From NCBI RefSeq assembly GCF_003601985.1, contig NZ_QZXA01000011.1:62001-126000 (forward strand): a stretch of 64,000 nt of DNA. The letters run 5' to 3'. Origin of the DNA: Mesorhizobium jarvisii. Lineage in GTDB: Bacteria > Pseudomonadota > Alphaproteobacteria > Rhizobiales > Rhizobiaceae. Positions 45,563 to 54,186 of this stretch are shown here, in pieces. The translations under genes were made by a program, and so were the position numbers. Numbering within the stretch: the stretch's first letter is position 1; each line of letters starts with the position of its first letter. The notes beneath the pieces were generated by a model, which saw nothing but the letters and a program-made list of their open reading frames with translations, did no database searches and was not told the DNA's origin.

Positions 45563-45792
45563 CGCGTGGTGCCATATCCGAATCGGGTATGCCCATGCCC
45601 CTCTCAATCATGTGGTGTATTTCAGCCATCTGGCAAGACTGGCGGAACTCGAGTCGACCGAAACGGCGATCCGCTGGATTGCAGTAAGAAATGCATTCCG
45701 AGATAAGTTTATGGATGCGAAGCTAACGACACTCTTCAACTCGATGCATATAGAATCTGGCATCGTGAACTAGGAGTTGAGGAAGCCGCGAA

Positions 45793-46095
45793 ATGAACAC
45801 AAAACTCAACAGCGAAGCTCGGCGCAAGATAATTCTTGATGGATACGGTAACAACGAGCCGTTGAAGGTTATTGCGGAAAGGATCGGATGCTCACTGGCG
45901 AGTCTGAAAGTCACCGCCAGTAAGCTCGGATGCACTCGAACTCCGAAAGAGGCGGCGGAATTTCGGCGCGGTTTTCACGTCCCGGAAAACAAACGGCGAG
46001 ATTACTACCAGCTTATGATTGCTGGGCAGTATAGAGCTCGCGAGTGTGCGGTGATTTTGGGACTCCTAACAGAGGAATCATCAGGCAACAGGTAA
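45793..46095 (+). CDS. Small putative HTH protein of unknown function
   Basis: A 100-residue basic protein preceded by GAGGAAG. An HTH-like segment is visible (EPLKVIAERIGCSLASLKV), followed by a helical tail (YYQLMIAGQYRARECAVIL). It resembles small rhizobial DNA-binding hypothetical proteins, but I recognise no named family. No operon partner is obvious; the next small gene lies 111 bp downstream on the same strand. A regulatory role is inferred only from the HTH-like pattern. Confidence 0.6.
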   Translation: MNTKLNSEARRKIILDGYGNNEPLKVIAERIGCSLASLKVTASKLGCTRTPKEAAEFRRGFHVPENKRRDYYQLMIAGQYRARECAVILGLLTEESSGNR

Positions 46096-46206
46096 CTGAT
46101 TCCAATACACTGTGGACGATATTTTCGCTTGAGAATTGCATCGCGTCAGCGGTTCATCAGCAAAGCCCGCCGCAAGTAAGGGGCGGGCCCTGAAAGGTTC
46201 GCACAG

Positions 46207-46458
46207 ATGCTGCGTCGACGTTTCAATCGCACCTGCCTGAGCCCTCACGATCTGGCTATTTGCGAACGCGTGTTCGAACAGGTCTGCTCGGATGAGAAGC
46301 TCGACCCTTTGGACCCGGACGCCGAAATCTTGGCGGTGATGGTTGTGTCCATTTTTCGAAATGCTCGCACCAGCGAGCGCGAGCTGCTGGAGGCGGTCAG
46401 GTCTCGTCGGCAAAGGCTCCGGCAACCGGGCACCCGAGCAATTTCAGGAAAAGTGTGA
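46207..46458 (+). CDS. Small conserved hypothetical protein, rhizobial type
   Basis: An 83-residue protein. The central part (ICERVFEQVCSDEKLDPLD, then LAVMVVSIFRNARTSERELL) resembles short hypothetical proteins frequent in Rhizobiales, predicted helical with no catalytic motif. The ATG at 46207 follows directly after GCACAG, with no strong ribosome site. It lies in a gene-sparse stretch with the orphan at 45793. Function unknown; confidence that it is a gene rests on the family resemblance. Confidence 0.6.
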   Translation: MLRRRFNRTCLSPHDLAICERVFEQVCSDEKLDPLDPDAEILAVMVVSIFRNARTSERELLEAVRSRRQRLRQPGTRAISGKV

Positions 46459-46538
46459 AGCGGCTTGGCTTGTCGCGGCGGCGTGACGGTATGATCGGAA
46501 TTGGTCACGGCGGGCTCGGGGTGGCCCCAGCGCACAAA

Positions 46539-47297
46539 TCATCCCCCGGTCAGCGCTTCTATGTCGTGGCGCAGTTTCAGGATAGCCGCCGTGAGGCCGG
46601 CCTCGCCTTGTTTGAAGCGCGTCGACGGCGTCGGGATCGACACGCCGTAGAAGTCCCCCTTCCAGTCCTTGAAGGCGATACCGACCGCCGAAATGCCTGA
46701 TGTATGTTCATCGCGGTCGAAGGCGACACCGTGCTGTCGGACTTGCGCAATTTCTTCGATGAAGCCACGCATGTCGCGCTTGATGCCCGCGCGCGCCCAT
46801 TCGCCGCGCGCGAAGCGCTCCACCGCGTCGTCATCCATCAGCGCCAGGCAGGCCTTGCCGTTCGCGGTTGTCGTCAGCGGGAACGTTTCCCCGACTGAGG
46901 AAACCGCGCGCAACCTTTGCGTGCCAGCGATCTGGTCGATGAAGATCAGGATGTTGCCACGCAGGATCGACAGGTCGACGGTCTCCTCGGTATCGCGCGA
47001 CAGGTCCTGAAGCAGCGGCCGGATGGTTTCCGCGATGTTGTAGTGGGCGGATTCTGCGAGCGAATGCAACTCGGGCCCGAGCCTTATGCCTGAGCCGGCG
47101 CTCGAAGCGATCACCAGCCGCTCGGCTTGAAGCGCGCCGACGATGCGCTGCACGGTCGATCTCGGCAGGTCGACCCGTTCGGCGATCTGGCCGAGGCTCA
47201 TCCCGGTCTGCGAACCCTTCAGCGCCCGCAGCACCGATGCCGCGCGCGCGATGACTTGAATGCCGTTCCTCGCCTCGGCTGTATCGGCTTCCGACAT
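46539..47297 (-). CDS. IclR-family transcriptional regulator
   Basis: A 252-residue IclR protein with an N-terminal winged HTH at about residues 12-75 (SLGQIAERVDLPRSTVQRIVG) and a C-terminal effector domain containing the family's TTTANGKACLA and AVGIAFKD motifs. It is divergent from the cyclase/LIV transport operon and very likely its local regulator. Palindromes in the shared intergenic region (47379-47420) are its best candidate operators. Confidence 0.93.
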   Translation of the reverse strand: MSEADTAEARNGIQVIARAASVLRALKGSQTGMSLGQIAERVDLPRSTVQRIVGALQAERLVIASSAGSGIRLGPELHSLAESAHYNIAETIRPLLQDLSRDTEETVDLSILRGNILIFIDQIAGTQRLRAVSSVGETFPLTTTANGKACLALMDDDAVERFARGEWARAGIKRDMRGFIEEIAQVRQHGVAFDRDEHTSGISAVGIAFKDWKGDFYGVSIPTPSTRFKQGEAGLTAAILKLRHDIEALTGG

Positions 47298-47378
47298 CGT
47301 CCTGCTCCAACTCTCCGAAGTCTGGCGTTTGCCACGGAAACCCTGGGCGCGCCAGCCTCATTGTGGGTTTCGTAAACC

Positions 47379-47420
47379 GTATCATGATACAGCTTGACTG
47401 CGATACGGTACATATGTATC
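47379..47420. promoter_or_regulatory. Candidate IclR operators: perfect palindrome plus inverted repeat
   Basis: GTATCATGATAC (47379-47390) is a perfect 12-bp palindrome. GATAC and GTATC (47402-47406 and 47416-47420) form an inverted repeat that also encloses the 10-bp palindrome TACATATGTA (47409-47418). The shared GTATC/GATAC half-site and their place between IclR and the cyclase operon suggest one dimer site per element, with cooperative binding. Confidence 0.65.
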
Positions 47421-47509
47421 AAATTGCAGTACAGGAAACTCGGGAGGAGCTTTCCATATTTCAATCTGCAGACCTGGCCCTGCCTCGGTGGGGGATGGAG
47501 GATTTTGTC

Positions 47510-48349
47510 ATGACGATCACGGTTCGCGGCATCGAATTCCAGAGCAATCTGGACAATCCGATGGGCATCGAATTCTACAATCTGTCGCATCGTTTCGGCT
47601 ACCAGTGCCCGAACTGGCCCTATTTCCGCGACGTCCGCATCGAGCGCATGGACTACATGGCCAAGTCCGGCGTGCTGTCGCAGACCATCACCACGACCAT
47701 GCATGTGACGACGCATATCGACGCGCCGGCGCATGTCGTGCAGGGCACCCCCTTCATCGACGAAGTGCCGCTGCCGCATTTCTTCGGCTCCGGCATCGTC
47801 GTGTCGCTGCCGAAGAACAAGTGGGAACAGATCACCGCAGACGACCTCGAAAAGGCCTGCGGCAAGGCAATCCGCAAGGGCGACGTGCTGATCATCAACA
47901 CCGGCTGGCACAAGGTCTACGAAGACGGCGATTATTTCCCCTACTGCCCGGGCTTCGTGCCCTCGGCCGCCGACTGGATGATCGAGAAGGGCGTCAAGGT
48001 GGTGGGGCACGACACCCAGGCCAATGACCATCCGCTGGCCACCGCCATCGGGCCGCAGCGCAACGGTCCGCTGCTGCCGCATCTGGCGGAGGAGTACAAG
48101 CAGTGGTCGGGCGGCATCGACTGGAAAGATGCTTTCCCCGAATGGGAGCCGGTGCACCAGAAGATATTCAAGGCGGGCATCCTCGGCATCGAGAATGTCG
48201 GCGGCGATCTCGATGCCGTCACCGGCAAGCGCTGCACCTTCGCCTTCTTCCCGATCAACTGGGACCGCGGCGATGGCTGCATTATCCGCCTAGTGGCGAT
48301 GATCGACAAAGGCCAGAAATACCGCATCGAGCCCGGCGAGGCGTTCTGA
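47510..48349 (+). CDS. Cyclase-family (kynurenine formamidase-like) metal-dependent hydrolase
   Basis: A 279-residue cyclase-family enzyme with the metal-binding motif HIDAPAH (HxGTHxDxPxH variant) and a downstream NTGWHK. Family members hydrolyse amides or lactones, such as N-formylkynurenine or isatin. The ATG at 47510 is preferred over earlier in-frame starts because GGAGG lies 8 bases before it and the upstream part overlaps the operator region. It heads an operon with cupin, SDR, dehydrogenase and LIV-type transporter genes. Confidence 0.88.
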   Translation: MTITVRGIEFQSNLDNPMGIEFYNLSHRFGYQCPNWPYFRDVRIERMDYMAKSGVLSQTITTTMHVTTHIDAPAHVVQGTPFIDEVPLPHFFGSGIVVSLPKNKWEQITADDLEKACGKAIRKGDVLIINTGWHKVYEDGDYFPYCPGFVPSAADWMIEKGVKVVGHDTQANDHPLATAIGPQRNGPLLPHLAEEYKQWSGGIDWKDAFPEWEPVHQKIFKAGILGIENVGGDLDAVTGKRCTFAFFPINWDRGDGCIIRLVAMIDKGQKYRIEPGEAF

Positions 48350-48732
48350 TGCTTGCCAAACGCTTTGCCGACGCAAAGCCCTACTTGGCGCCCAACCATC
48401 GCGACGTTGTTGGGCTTCGTCTCCAGGGCTTCGAGGCAGGCGGCCCGGAGAACCAGTGGGTCGGCCTGTCGCAATTCCTTCCGTGGGGTGGAGCAGGGCC
48501 GGACTCGACGCCGTTCGAAAAAGTCTACGTCGTCCTCGAGGGGCAAATGACGGTGATCGCTAATGGCGTCGAGACGGTCCTGCAGAAATATGATTCCTGC
48601 ACCATCGCACCAGGCGAAGTGCGCGAGATCGTCAATCGCACGAACCATGTCTGCACGATGCTGGTCGTCATTTCCCTATCCGCCCGGAGCGAAGCCATGA
48701 GCGACCTGAAGACCAGGAATGCGAAGCCATGA
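48349..48732 (+). CDS. Small cupin-domain protein
   Basis: A 127-residue single cupin (GGAGPDSTPFEKVYVVLEG, then YDSCTIAPGEVREIVNRTN). The ATG overlaps the cyclase TGA. Its C-terminal ~13 residues (AMSDLKTRNAKP) come from a 32-bp tandem repeat that also carries the start region of the next gene, so the tail is probably not functional. It may bind or isomerise an intermediate of the pathway. Confidence 0.82.
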   Translation: MLAKRFADAKPYLAPNHRDVVGLRLQGFEAGGPENQWVGLSQFLPWGGAGPDSTPFEKVYVVLEGQMTVIANGVETVLQKYDSCTIAPGEVREIVNRTNHVCTMLVVISLSARSEAMSDLKTRNAKP

Positions 48733-48792
48733 GCGACCTGAAGACCAGGAATGCGAAGCCATGAGCGACCTGAAGACCAGAGGTGGGAAGCC
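48697..48792. repeat. Three tandem 32-bp units at a gene junction
   Basis: Units start at 48697, 48729 and 48761, each beginning ATGAGCGACCTGAAGACCAG; a fourth ATGAGCGA at 48793 is the real start of the SDR gene. The third unit diverges near its end into AGGTGGGAAGCC, the functional ribosome site. Since 32 is not a multiple of three, each copy puts its ATG in a different frame, so copies may act as decoy starts. Confidence 0.9.
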
Positions 48793-49593
48793 ATGAGCGA
48801 CTTTCTAAAGAAACCACTGTCGCTGTTCGACATTGCCGGCGAGGTTGCAATCATCACGGGCGCATCCGGCGCCTTCGGCGCACTGGCCTCGCAGGTCCTT
48901 GCCGGAGCGGGAGCAAAACTCGCCATTGTTGCGGGCAGCGCAAAGGCCCTGGAGGACACGGCGGCAGCGTGTCGTGAACTCGGCGCCGAGGTCGAAGCGA
49001 TCAATGCTCGCCCGTCCGATGAGGCCGCCTGCGAGGCGATCATATCGAAGACGGTCGAACGTTTCGGCCGAGTCGACATTCTCGTCGTTGCGTCAGGCAA
49101 GAACGACGTCGCGAAAATCACCGAGATGGCGCCGGCCCGGTTCCTGGACGTGATGGATGCCAACGTCACGCAATCCTGGCTGATGGCGCGCGCCGCCGGC
49201 AAGCAGATGCTGGCGCAAGGCGAGGGCGGCAAGATGGTGCTGATGTCCTCGGCGCGCGGCCTGCTCGGCCATCCCGCCGGATACACCGCCTATTGCGCGT
49301 CGAAGGCCGCCGTCGACGGCATCACCAGGGCGCTCGGCTGCGAGTGGGGGGCGACCGGCATCACAGTCAACGCCATCGCGCCGACCGTCTTCCGCTCGCC
49401 GCTGACAGCCTGGATGTTCGAGGATACGGAAAACGCCCAAACTGTCCGCAAGGGGTTTCTGGCGCGCGTACCCAAGGGCCGCCTCGGCGAGCCTCAGGAC
49501 CTGGCCGGGCCCCTGCTGTTTCTGGTCTCGAAGGCGTCGGATTTCTACACCGGCCACACGCTTTACGCCGATGGCGGCTATACGGCAGGCTGA
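48793..49593 (+). CDS. Short-chain dehydrogenase/reductase
   Basis: A 266-residue SDR with the cofactor motif IITGASGAFGALASQVLAG, the catalytic Ser in MSSARG, and YxxxK in YCASKAA. The start is the fourth repeated ATG (48793), preceded by AGAGGTGGG; a longer frame from 48751 would run through the repeat. It probably oxidises a secondary alcohol in the same pathway as the neighbouring hydroxyacyl-CoA-type dehydrogenase. Confidence 0.9.
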   Translation: MSDFLKKPLSLFDIAGEVAIITGASGAFGALASQVLAGAGAKLAIVAGSAKALEDTAAACRELGAEVEAINARPSDEAACEAIISKTVERFGRVDILVVASGKNDVAKITEMAPARFLDVMDANVTQSWLMARAAGKQMLAQGEGGKMVLMSSARGLLGHPAGYTAYCASKAAVDGITRALGCEWGATGITVNAIAPTVFRSPLTAWMFEDTENAQTVRKGFLARVPKGRLGEPQDLAGPLLFLVSKASDFYTGHTLYADGGYTAG

Positions 49594-49596
49594 GGC

Positions 49597-50562
49597 ATGA
49601 CCCGAGCCAAGCAAACCATCGCGATCGTCGGCGCCGGCCTCATGGGCCATGGCATCGCTCAGGTCTTTGCAAGGGCCGGCCATCGCGTCCGCGTCTTCGA
49701 CGCGCAAGCGATGGCTCTTGATACGCTGCAGTCGCGCATCGCGAAAAACCTCGCTGACCTGGGTTTCGGGATCGGCTCGGAACGCAACGTGTCCGGCCAC
49801 GCCGATCTCGCCGAGGCCGTCGCCGTTGCCGATATCGTCATCGAGGCGGCGCCGGAAAAGCTTGAGCTGAAACGCTCGATCTTTGCCGAGTTGGTTCGGC
49901 TGGCGCCGAAATCGGCGCTGCTTGCCTCCAACACATCGGTCATTCCGATCGGCCAGATCGCCGAAGGGCTGGAAACACGCGCGCGTATTCTCGGTACACA
50001 TTGGTGGAATCCGCCCTTCCTGGTGCCGCTGGTCGAAGTGGTGGGATCCCCCGATACATCACCCGAGGCGATCGCCGCGATGATCGCCCTCTTGTCGTCG
50101 GTGGGCAAAACACCGGTGCATGTGAGGAAGGATGTTCCAGGCTTTGTCGGCAACCGGCTTCAGCACGCGCTGTGGCGCGAGGCAATCGCCATCGTTGCGG
50201 AGGGCATCGCCGATGCAGAGACCGTCGACACGGTCGTCAAGGCCAGTTTCGGCCGGCGGCTCGCGGTGCTCGGTCCGCTCGAGAATGCCGATCTCGTCGG
50301 CACCGATCTGACGCTCGACATCCACAATGTGGTTCTCCAGCATTTGAACCGCTCGCCTGAGCCGTCGCCTTACCTTAGCGATCTCGTCGCGTCGGGCAGG
50401 CTCGGCATGAAGTCGGGCGAAGGGTTTCGCAACTGGACCGACGAACAGGCCGGTGGGCTGCGGGGCACGGTATTTTCCTATCTGAGAAATTTCGCATCAA
50501 CGCCAACAGGCTCGGGAGGAGACCATGGTGAAGACGATGAAAGCAGCCGGCGCGGAGCATAA
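49597..50562 (+). CDS. 3-hydroxyacyl-CoA dehydrogenase-family oxidoreductase (carnitine dehydrogenase-like)
   Basis: A 321-residue NAD-dependent enzyme with IVGAGLMGHGIAQVFARAGH at the N-terminus, the active-site region THWWNPPFLVPLVEVV, and DVPGFVGNRLQHAL. The family includes 3-hydroxybutyryl-CoA and L-carnitine dehydrogenases. The HWWNPP variant and the nearby BKACE enzyme suggest oxidation of a free beta-hydroxy acid to a beta-keto acid that the BKACE then cleaves. Its last 38 bp overlap the binding-protein gene. Confidence 0.86.
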   Translation: MTRAKQTIAIVGAGLMGHGIAQVFARAGHRVRVFDAQAMALDTLQSRIAKNLADLGFGIGSERNVSGHADLAEAVAVADIVIEAAPEKLELKRSIFAELVRLAPKSALLASNTSVIPIGQIAEGLETRARILGTHWWNPPFLVPLVEVVGSPDTSPEAIAAMIALLSSVGKTPVHVRKDVPGFVGNRLQHALWREAIAIVAEGIADAETVDTVVKASFGRRLAVLGPLENADLVGTDLTLDIHNVVLQHLNRSPEPSPYLSDLVASGRLGMKSGEGFRNWTDEQAGGLRGTVFSYLRNFASTPTGSGGDHGEDDESSRRGA

Positions 50563-51823
50563 GGTCACGCGCCGCAACTTTTTGAAGACTGCGGCCGGGA
50601 CGGCGCTTGCCGCACCGGCAATCCTCAGCATGACGCGCGCCTATGCCGACACGCCGACCATCAAGGTCGGCTATGTCAGCCCGAAGACCGGACCGCTTGC
50701 CGGTTTCGCGGAAGCCGACGATTACATCGTCGGCGGCATCAACAAGGCCTTCGCCGGCGGACTGCAGAACAATGGCAAGTCGTGGGCGGTCGAAATCATC
50801 GTCCGCGACAGTCAGTCGAACCCGAACCGCGCCGCCGAGGTCGCTTCGCAGTTGATCCTCAAGGACGAGGTCGACATCCTGCTGGGCGCCGCGACGCCCG
50901 ACACGACCAATCCGGTTTCCGACCAGGCGGAGATCAACGGCAAGCCATGCATCACCACGGATTGCCCCTGGCAGCCCTACTTCTTCGGCCGCGGCGGCAA
51001 GCCGGACAAGGGCTTCGAGTCGACCTATCATTTCTTCTGGGGGCTGGAAGACGTCATCGCCAATTTTACCGCGCTGTGGAACCATCCCGGCGTCGAGAAG
51101 AAAGTCGGCGGGCTGTTCCCCAACGATGCCGATGGCAATGCCTGGGGCGACGCCGAGCTCGGCTTCCCCAAACCGCTCGCGGCAGGCGGTTTCGCGCTCA
51201 CCGATCCGGGCCGCTATCAACCGCTGAGCGACGATTTCTCGGCACAGATATCGGCCTTCAAGGCCGCCAATGCCGAAATCATCACCGGCGTGATGATCCC
51301 GCCGGACTTCGGCACCTTCTGGGCGCAGGCTGGCCAGCAAGGTCTCAAGCCAAAGATCGTCACCGTCGGCAAGGCTCTGCTGTTCCCCTCGGCCGTGGCG
51401 GCGCTGGGCGAGCGCGGCAACGGCTTGTCCTCCGAGATATGGTGGTCGCCCAACCATCCCTTCGTCTCATCGCTCGACGGCATGACCTCGAAAGCCCTTG
51501 CCAATGGCTACACCGCCGCGACAGGCAAGCCGTGGACGCAGCCGATCGGCTTTCGCCATGCGCTGTTCGAAGTGGTGGCGGACGTGGTCAAGCGCGCGGC
51601 CGATCTGGAGGACGCGGCCGCGATCGTCGAGGCGATCCGCGCCACCAGCCTGAAGACCATCGTCGGCACGATCGACTGGTCGAAGGGGCCGGTGAAGAAC
51701 GTCTCCAAGACACCGCTCGTCGCGGGCCAATGGCACCGCAGGGATGACAAGCTGGAACTGGTGATCACCACCAACACCCAGGCGCCGGAAATTGCGGTCG
51801 GCGGCGAACTCGTCCTTCTGTAA
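50525..51823 (+). CDS. Branched-chain amino-acid-type ABC substrate-binding protein, Tat-exported
   Basis: A 432-residue periplasmic binding protein of the LivK/Peripla_BP_6 type. It has a Tat-like signal (TRRNFLKTAAGTALAAPAI) and then VGYVSPKTGPLAGFAEAD. GGGAGGAG precedes the ATG at 50525, which lies inside the end of the preceding gene (38-bp overlap). It would deliver the pathway substrate to the LivH/M/G/F-like proteins encoded next. Confidence 0.92.
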   Translation: MVKTMKAAGAEHKVTRRNFLKTAAGTALAAPAILSMTRAYADTPTIKVGYVSPKTGPLAGFAEADDYIVGGINKAFAGGLQNNGKSWAVEIIVRDSQSNPNRAAEVASQLILKDEVDILLGAATPDTTNPVSDQAEINGKPCITTDCPWQPYFFGRGGKPDKGFESTYHFFWGLEDVIANFTALWNHPGVEKKVGGLFPNDADGNAWGDAELGFPKPLAAGGFALTDPGRYQPLSDDFSAQISAFKAANAEIITGVMIPPDFGTFWAQAGQQGLKPKIVTVGKALLFPSAVAALGERGNGLSSEIWWSPNHPFVSSLDGMTSKALANGYTAATGKPWTQPIGFRHALFEVVADVVKRAADLEDAAAIVEAIRATSLKTIVGTIDWSKGPVKNVSKTPLVAGQWHRRDDKLELVITTNTQAPEIAVGGELVLL

Positions 51824-51885
51824 GCTTCGGGCGGCGGCCGTGCTCCGGCTCGGTCGCTGCCGCACTCATTTGAAGGAAACTCACT

Positions 51886-52620
51886 TTGCCCATCCTGGCT
51901 GTCAACGGCGTCAGCAAGCGCTACGGAGCCCTGCAGGTTACGGACAATGTCACGCTGTCGGTTGCCAAGGGCGAAGCCCTGGGCATCATCGGCCCCAACG
52001 GCGCGGGCAAGACCACCCTGTTCAACCTGATCGCCGGCACCGTGCTGGCCGACGCCGGCACGATCGACTTCGACGGCACCGATGTCACCCGCATGCCGGC
52101 ACGCCAGCGCTGCCACCACGGCATTGCCCGTTCCTTTCAGATTCCGCATCCCTTTGCCGGGATGACGACCTACGAGAACATCCTGGTGGGTGCTGCCTTC
52201 GGCCGCAAGGCATCGGAGCGCGACAGCGAGGCGAGGGCGGTAGAGGTGCTCGAACTTACCGGTCTCCGGCGCAAGGCGAATGTGCTCGCCGGCCAGCTGA
52301 CGTTGTTGGAACGCAAGCGCCTGGAAATGGCTCGCGCCTTGGCAAGTGATCCCAAGCTGCTTCTGCTCGACGAGATTGCCGGCGGGCTGACCGAACCGGA
52401 ATGCCTGGACCTTGTCGAGGCGATCCGGCAGGTGCGCGCCGCCGGCGTCTCGATCATCTGGATCGAGCATGTCGTCAACGCCCTGCTTGCCGTGGTCGAC
52501 CGCATCGTGGTGATCGACTTCGGCCGGAAGATCGCCGACGGTGACCCGCGCGCGGTCATGGCCAGCCCGCAGGTCGCCGAAATCTACATGGGTCTGGATG
52601 CGGAGGCCGTGCATGGCTGA
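51886..52620 (+). CDS. LivG-type ABC transporter ATPase
   Basis: A 244-residue ATPase with Walker A GPNGAGKTTLF, a Walker B region LLLLDEIAGG, and the LivG-specific extended C-terminus (IEHVVNALLAVVDRIVVID). The signature loop is unusual: it reads LTLLERKRLEMA in place of LSGGQQ-type, which is frequent in LivG proteins. The start is a TTG at 51886 with AAGGAAA upstream. Its stop overlaps the LivF start region. Confidence 0.92.
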   Translation: MPILAVNGVSKRYGALQVTDNVTLSVAKGEALGIIGPNGAGKTTLFNLIAGTVLADAGTIDFDGTDVTRMPARQRCHHGIARSFQIPHPFAGMTTYENILVGAAFGRKASERDSEARAVEVLELTGLRRKANVLAGQLTLLERKRLEMARALASDPKLLLLDEIAGGLTEPECLDLVEAIRQVRAAGVSIIWIEHVVNALLAVVDRIVVIDFGRKIADGDPRAVMASPQVAEIYMGLDAEAVHG

Positions 52621-53323
52621 AACACTGCTCGCCATATGTGGGCTCAAGGCCTTCTATGGCGATTTCCAGGCCTTGTTCGGTGTTGACCTCGAGCTCGGGG
52701 CCGGTGAGGTGTTGGCGCTTATCGGCGCCAACGGAGCCGGAAAATCGACGCTGCTCAAGGCGATCACCGGGCTGGTGCCCTGCAGCTCGGACATGGTGCT
52801 GCTGCGCGGCGAGCCGATCGGCGGCGAGCGGCCTGACCGTATCGCGCGGCGCGGCATCGCCCTGGTGCCGGAAGGGCGCCGCTTGTTCCGCTCGCTCAGC
52901 GTCGAGGAGAATCTGGTGATCGGCGGCGAGCGCGCCAAACCCGGCCGCTGGACGCTCGACGCGGTCTACCAGCTGTTTCCGATCCTTGGCGAGCGGCGGC
53001 GCAGACCCGGCACGGCGCTGTCGGGCGGCCAGCAGCAGATGGTCGCCATCGGCCGTGCCTTGATGGCCAATCCCGACATCATCCTGTTCGACGAAATCTC
53101 GCTTGGGCTGGCACCGGTGGTCATCAAGGATATCTACGCCGCCTTGCGCCCAATTGCCGCCACCGGCGTCTCGATCATCCTGGTCGAGCAGGACGTCTCG
53201 CGGGCGCTTGGCGTCGCCAAGACATTCGTCTGCCTGCAAGAGGGCAAGGTATCGCTTGCGGGCCGTCCCGCCGAGCATGACCGCGCGGCGATCACCGCCG
53301 CCTATTTCGGGATGCATCGCTGA
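52613..53323 (+). CDS. LivF-type ABC transporter ATPase
   Basis: A 236-residue ATPase with Walker A GANGAGKSTLL, signature LSGGQQQMVAIGRALM and Walker B IILFDEISLGL. The ATG at 52613 overlaps the end of the LivG gene by 8 bp. It works as a heterodimer with LivG to drive transport. The stop overlaps the LivH ATG. Confidence 0.93.
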   Translation: MAETLLAICGLKAFYGDFQALFGVDLELGAGEVLALIGANGAGKSTLLKAITGLVPCSSDMVLLRGEPIGGERPDRIARRGIALVPEGRRLFRSLSVEENLVIGGERAKPGRWTLDAVYQLFPILGERRRRPGTALSGGQQQMVAIGRALMANPDIILFDEISLGLAPVVIKDIYAALRPIAATGVSIILVEQDVSRALGVAKTFVCLQEGKVSLAGRPAEHDRAAITAAYFGMHR

Positions 53324-54186
53324 TGGACTGGGTCAACGCCATCGTCCAGGGCGTGCTGCTCGGCGGGCTCTATGCGCTGTTCGCCGCCGGCCTGTCGCTG
53401 ATCTTCGGCGTCATGCGGCTGGTCAACATTGCCCATGGCGATCTGATCGTGCTCGCTGCCTATATCGCCCTGGTCGTGGTGCACGCGACCGGCCTTCACC
53501 CGCTGGCGTCGGCCATCATCGTCGTACCGCTCATGGCGGCGATCGGCTACGGCCTGCAGCGCCTGCTGCTCAACCCGACGATCGGCAAGGATCTCTTGTC
53601 GCCGCTGCTCGTCACCTTCGGCATCTCGGTCATCCTGCAGAACGGCTTGCTGGCGACTTTTACGGCCGACAGTCGGCGGTTGGCCGCCGGTGCGCTGGAA
53701 ACGGCCAGCATCCAGGTGCTGCCGGGCCTGAGCCTGGGCATCCTGCCGCTCTTCATGTTCGCGGTGTCGGTGCTGCTCATTTTCGGTCTCGAATGGATTT
53801 TCTACCGGACCAGTCTCGGCCGAGCCTTCCGCGCGACCTCCGATGACGCTGAGATCGCGCAGCTGATGATGATCGACCGCCGCCATATCTTCGGCATGGC
53901 GATGGCGCTGTCGGCTGGGGTGGTGGCGATCGCCGGCATCTTCCTCGCCATCCGCACCAATTTCGACCCGTCATCCGGCCCAACGCGGCTGCTGTTTGGT
54001 TTCGAGGCTGTCATCATCGGCGGGCTCGGCAATCTGTGGGGCACGCTCGCCGGCGGCATCGTGCTTGGCGTCGCGCAGGGGATCGGTGCGCAGATCTCGC
54101 CAGGCTGGCAGATCCTTGCCGGCCATCTCGTCTTCTTCCTGGTGCTTGCGCTGCGGCCGAAAGGCCTGTTCCCGAGGATGGACTGA
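53323..54186 (+). CDS. LivH-type ABC transporter permease
   Basis: A 287-residue, multi-span inner-membrane permease. It has the LivH N-terminal pattern GGLYALFAAGLSLIFGVMRLVNIAHG, read here as two short hydrophobic pieces, and the EAA-like loop FRATSDDAEIAQLM. It starts at the stop of LivF and overlaps LivM by 1 bp at the TGATG junction. Confidence 0.93.
   Translation: MDWVNAIVQGVLLGGLYALFAAGLSLIFGVMRLVNIAHGDLIVLAAYIALVVVHATGLHPLASAIIVVPLMAAIGYGLQRLLLNPTIGKDLLSPLLVTFGISVILQNGLLATFTADSRRLAAGALETASIQVLPGLSLGILPLFMFAVSVLLIFGLEWIFYRTSLGRAFRATSDDAEIAQLMMIDRRHIFGMAMALSAGVVAIAGIFLAIRTNFDPSSGPTRLLFGFEAVIIGGLGNLWGTLAGGIVLGVAQGIGAQISPGWQILAGHLVFFLVLALRPKGLFPRMD

Noticed and set aside
48697..48792. 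Possible CRISPR-like repeats
   Set aside because: The units are contiguous without spacers and carry a gene start; this is a simple tandem duplication.
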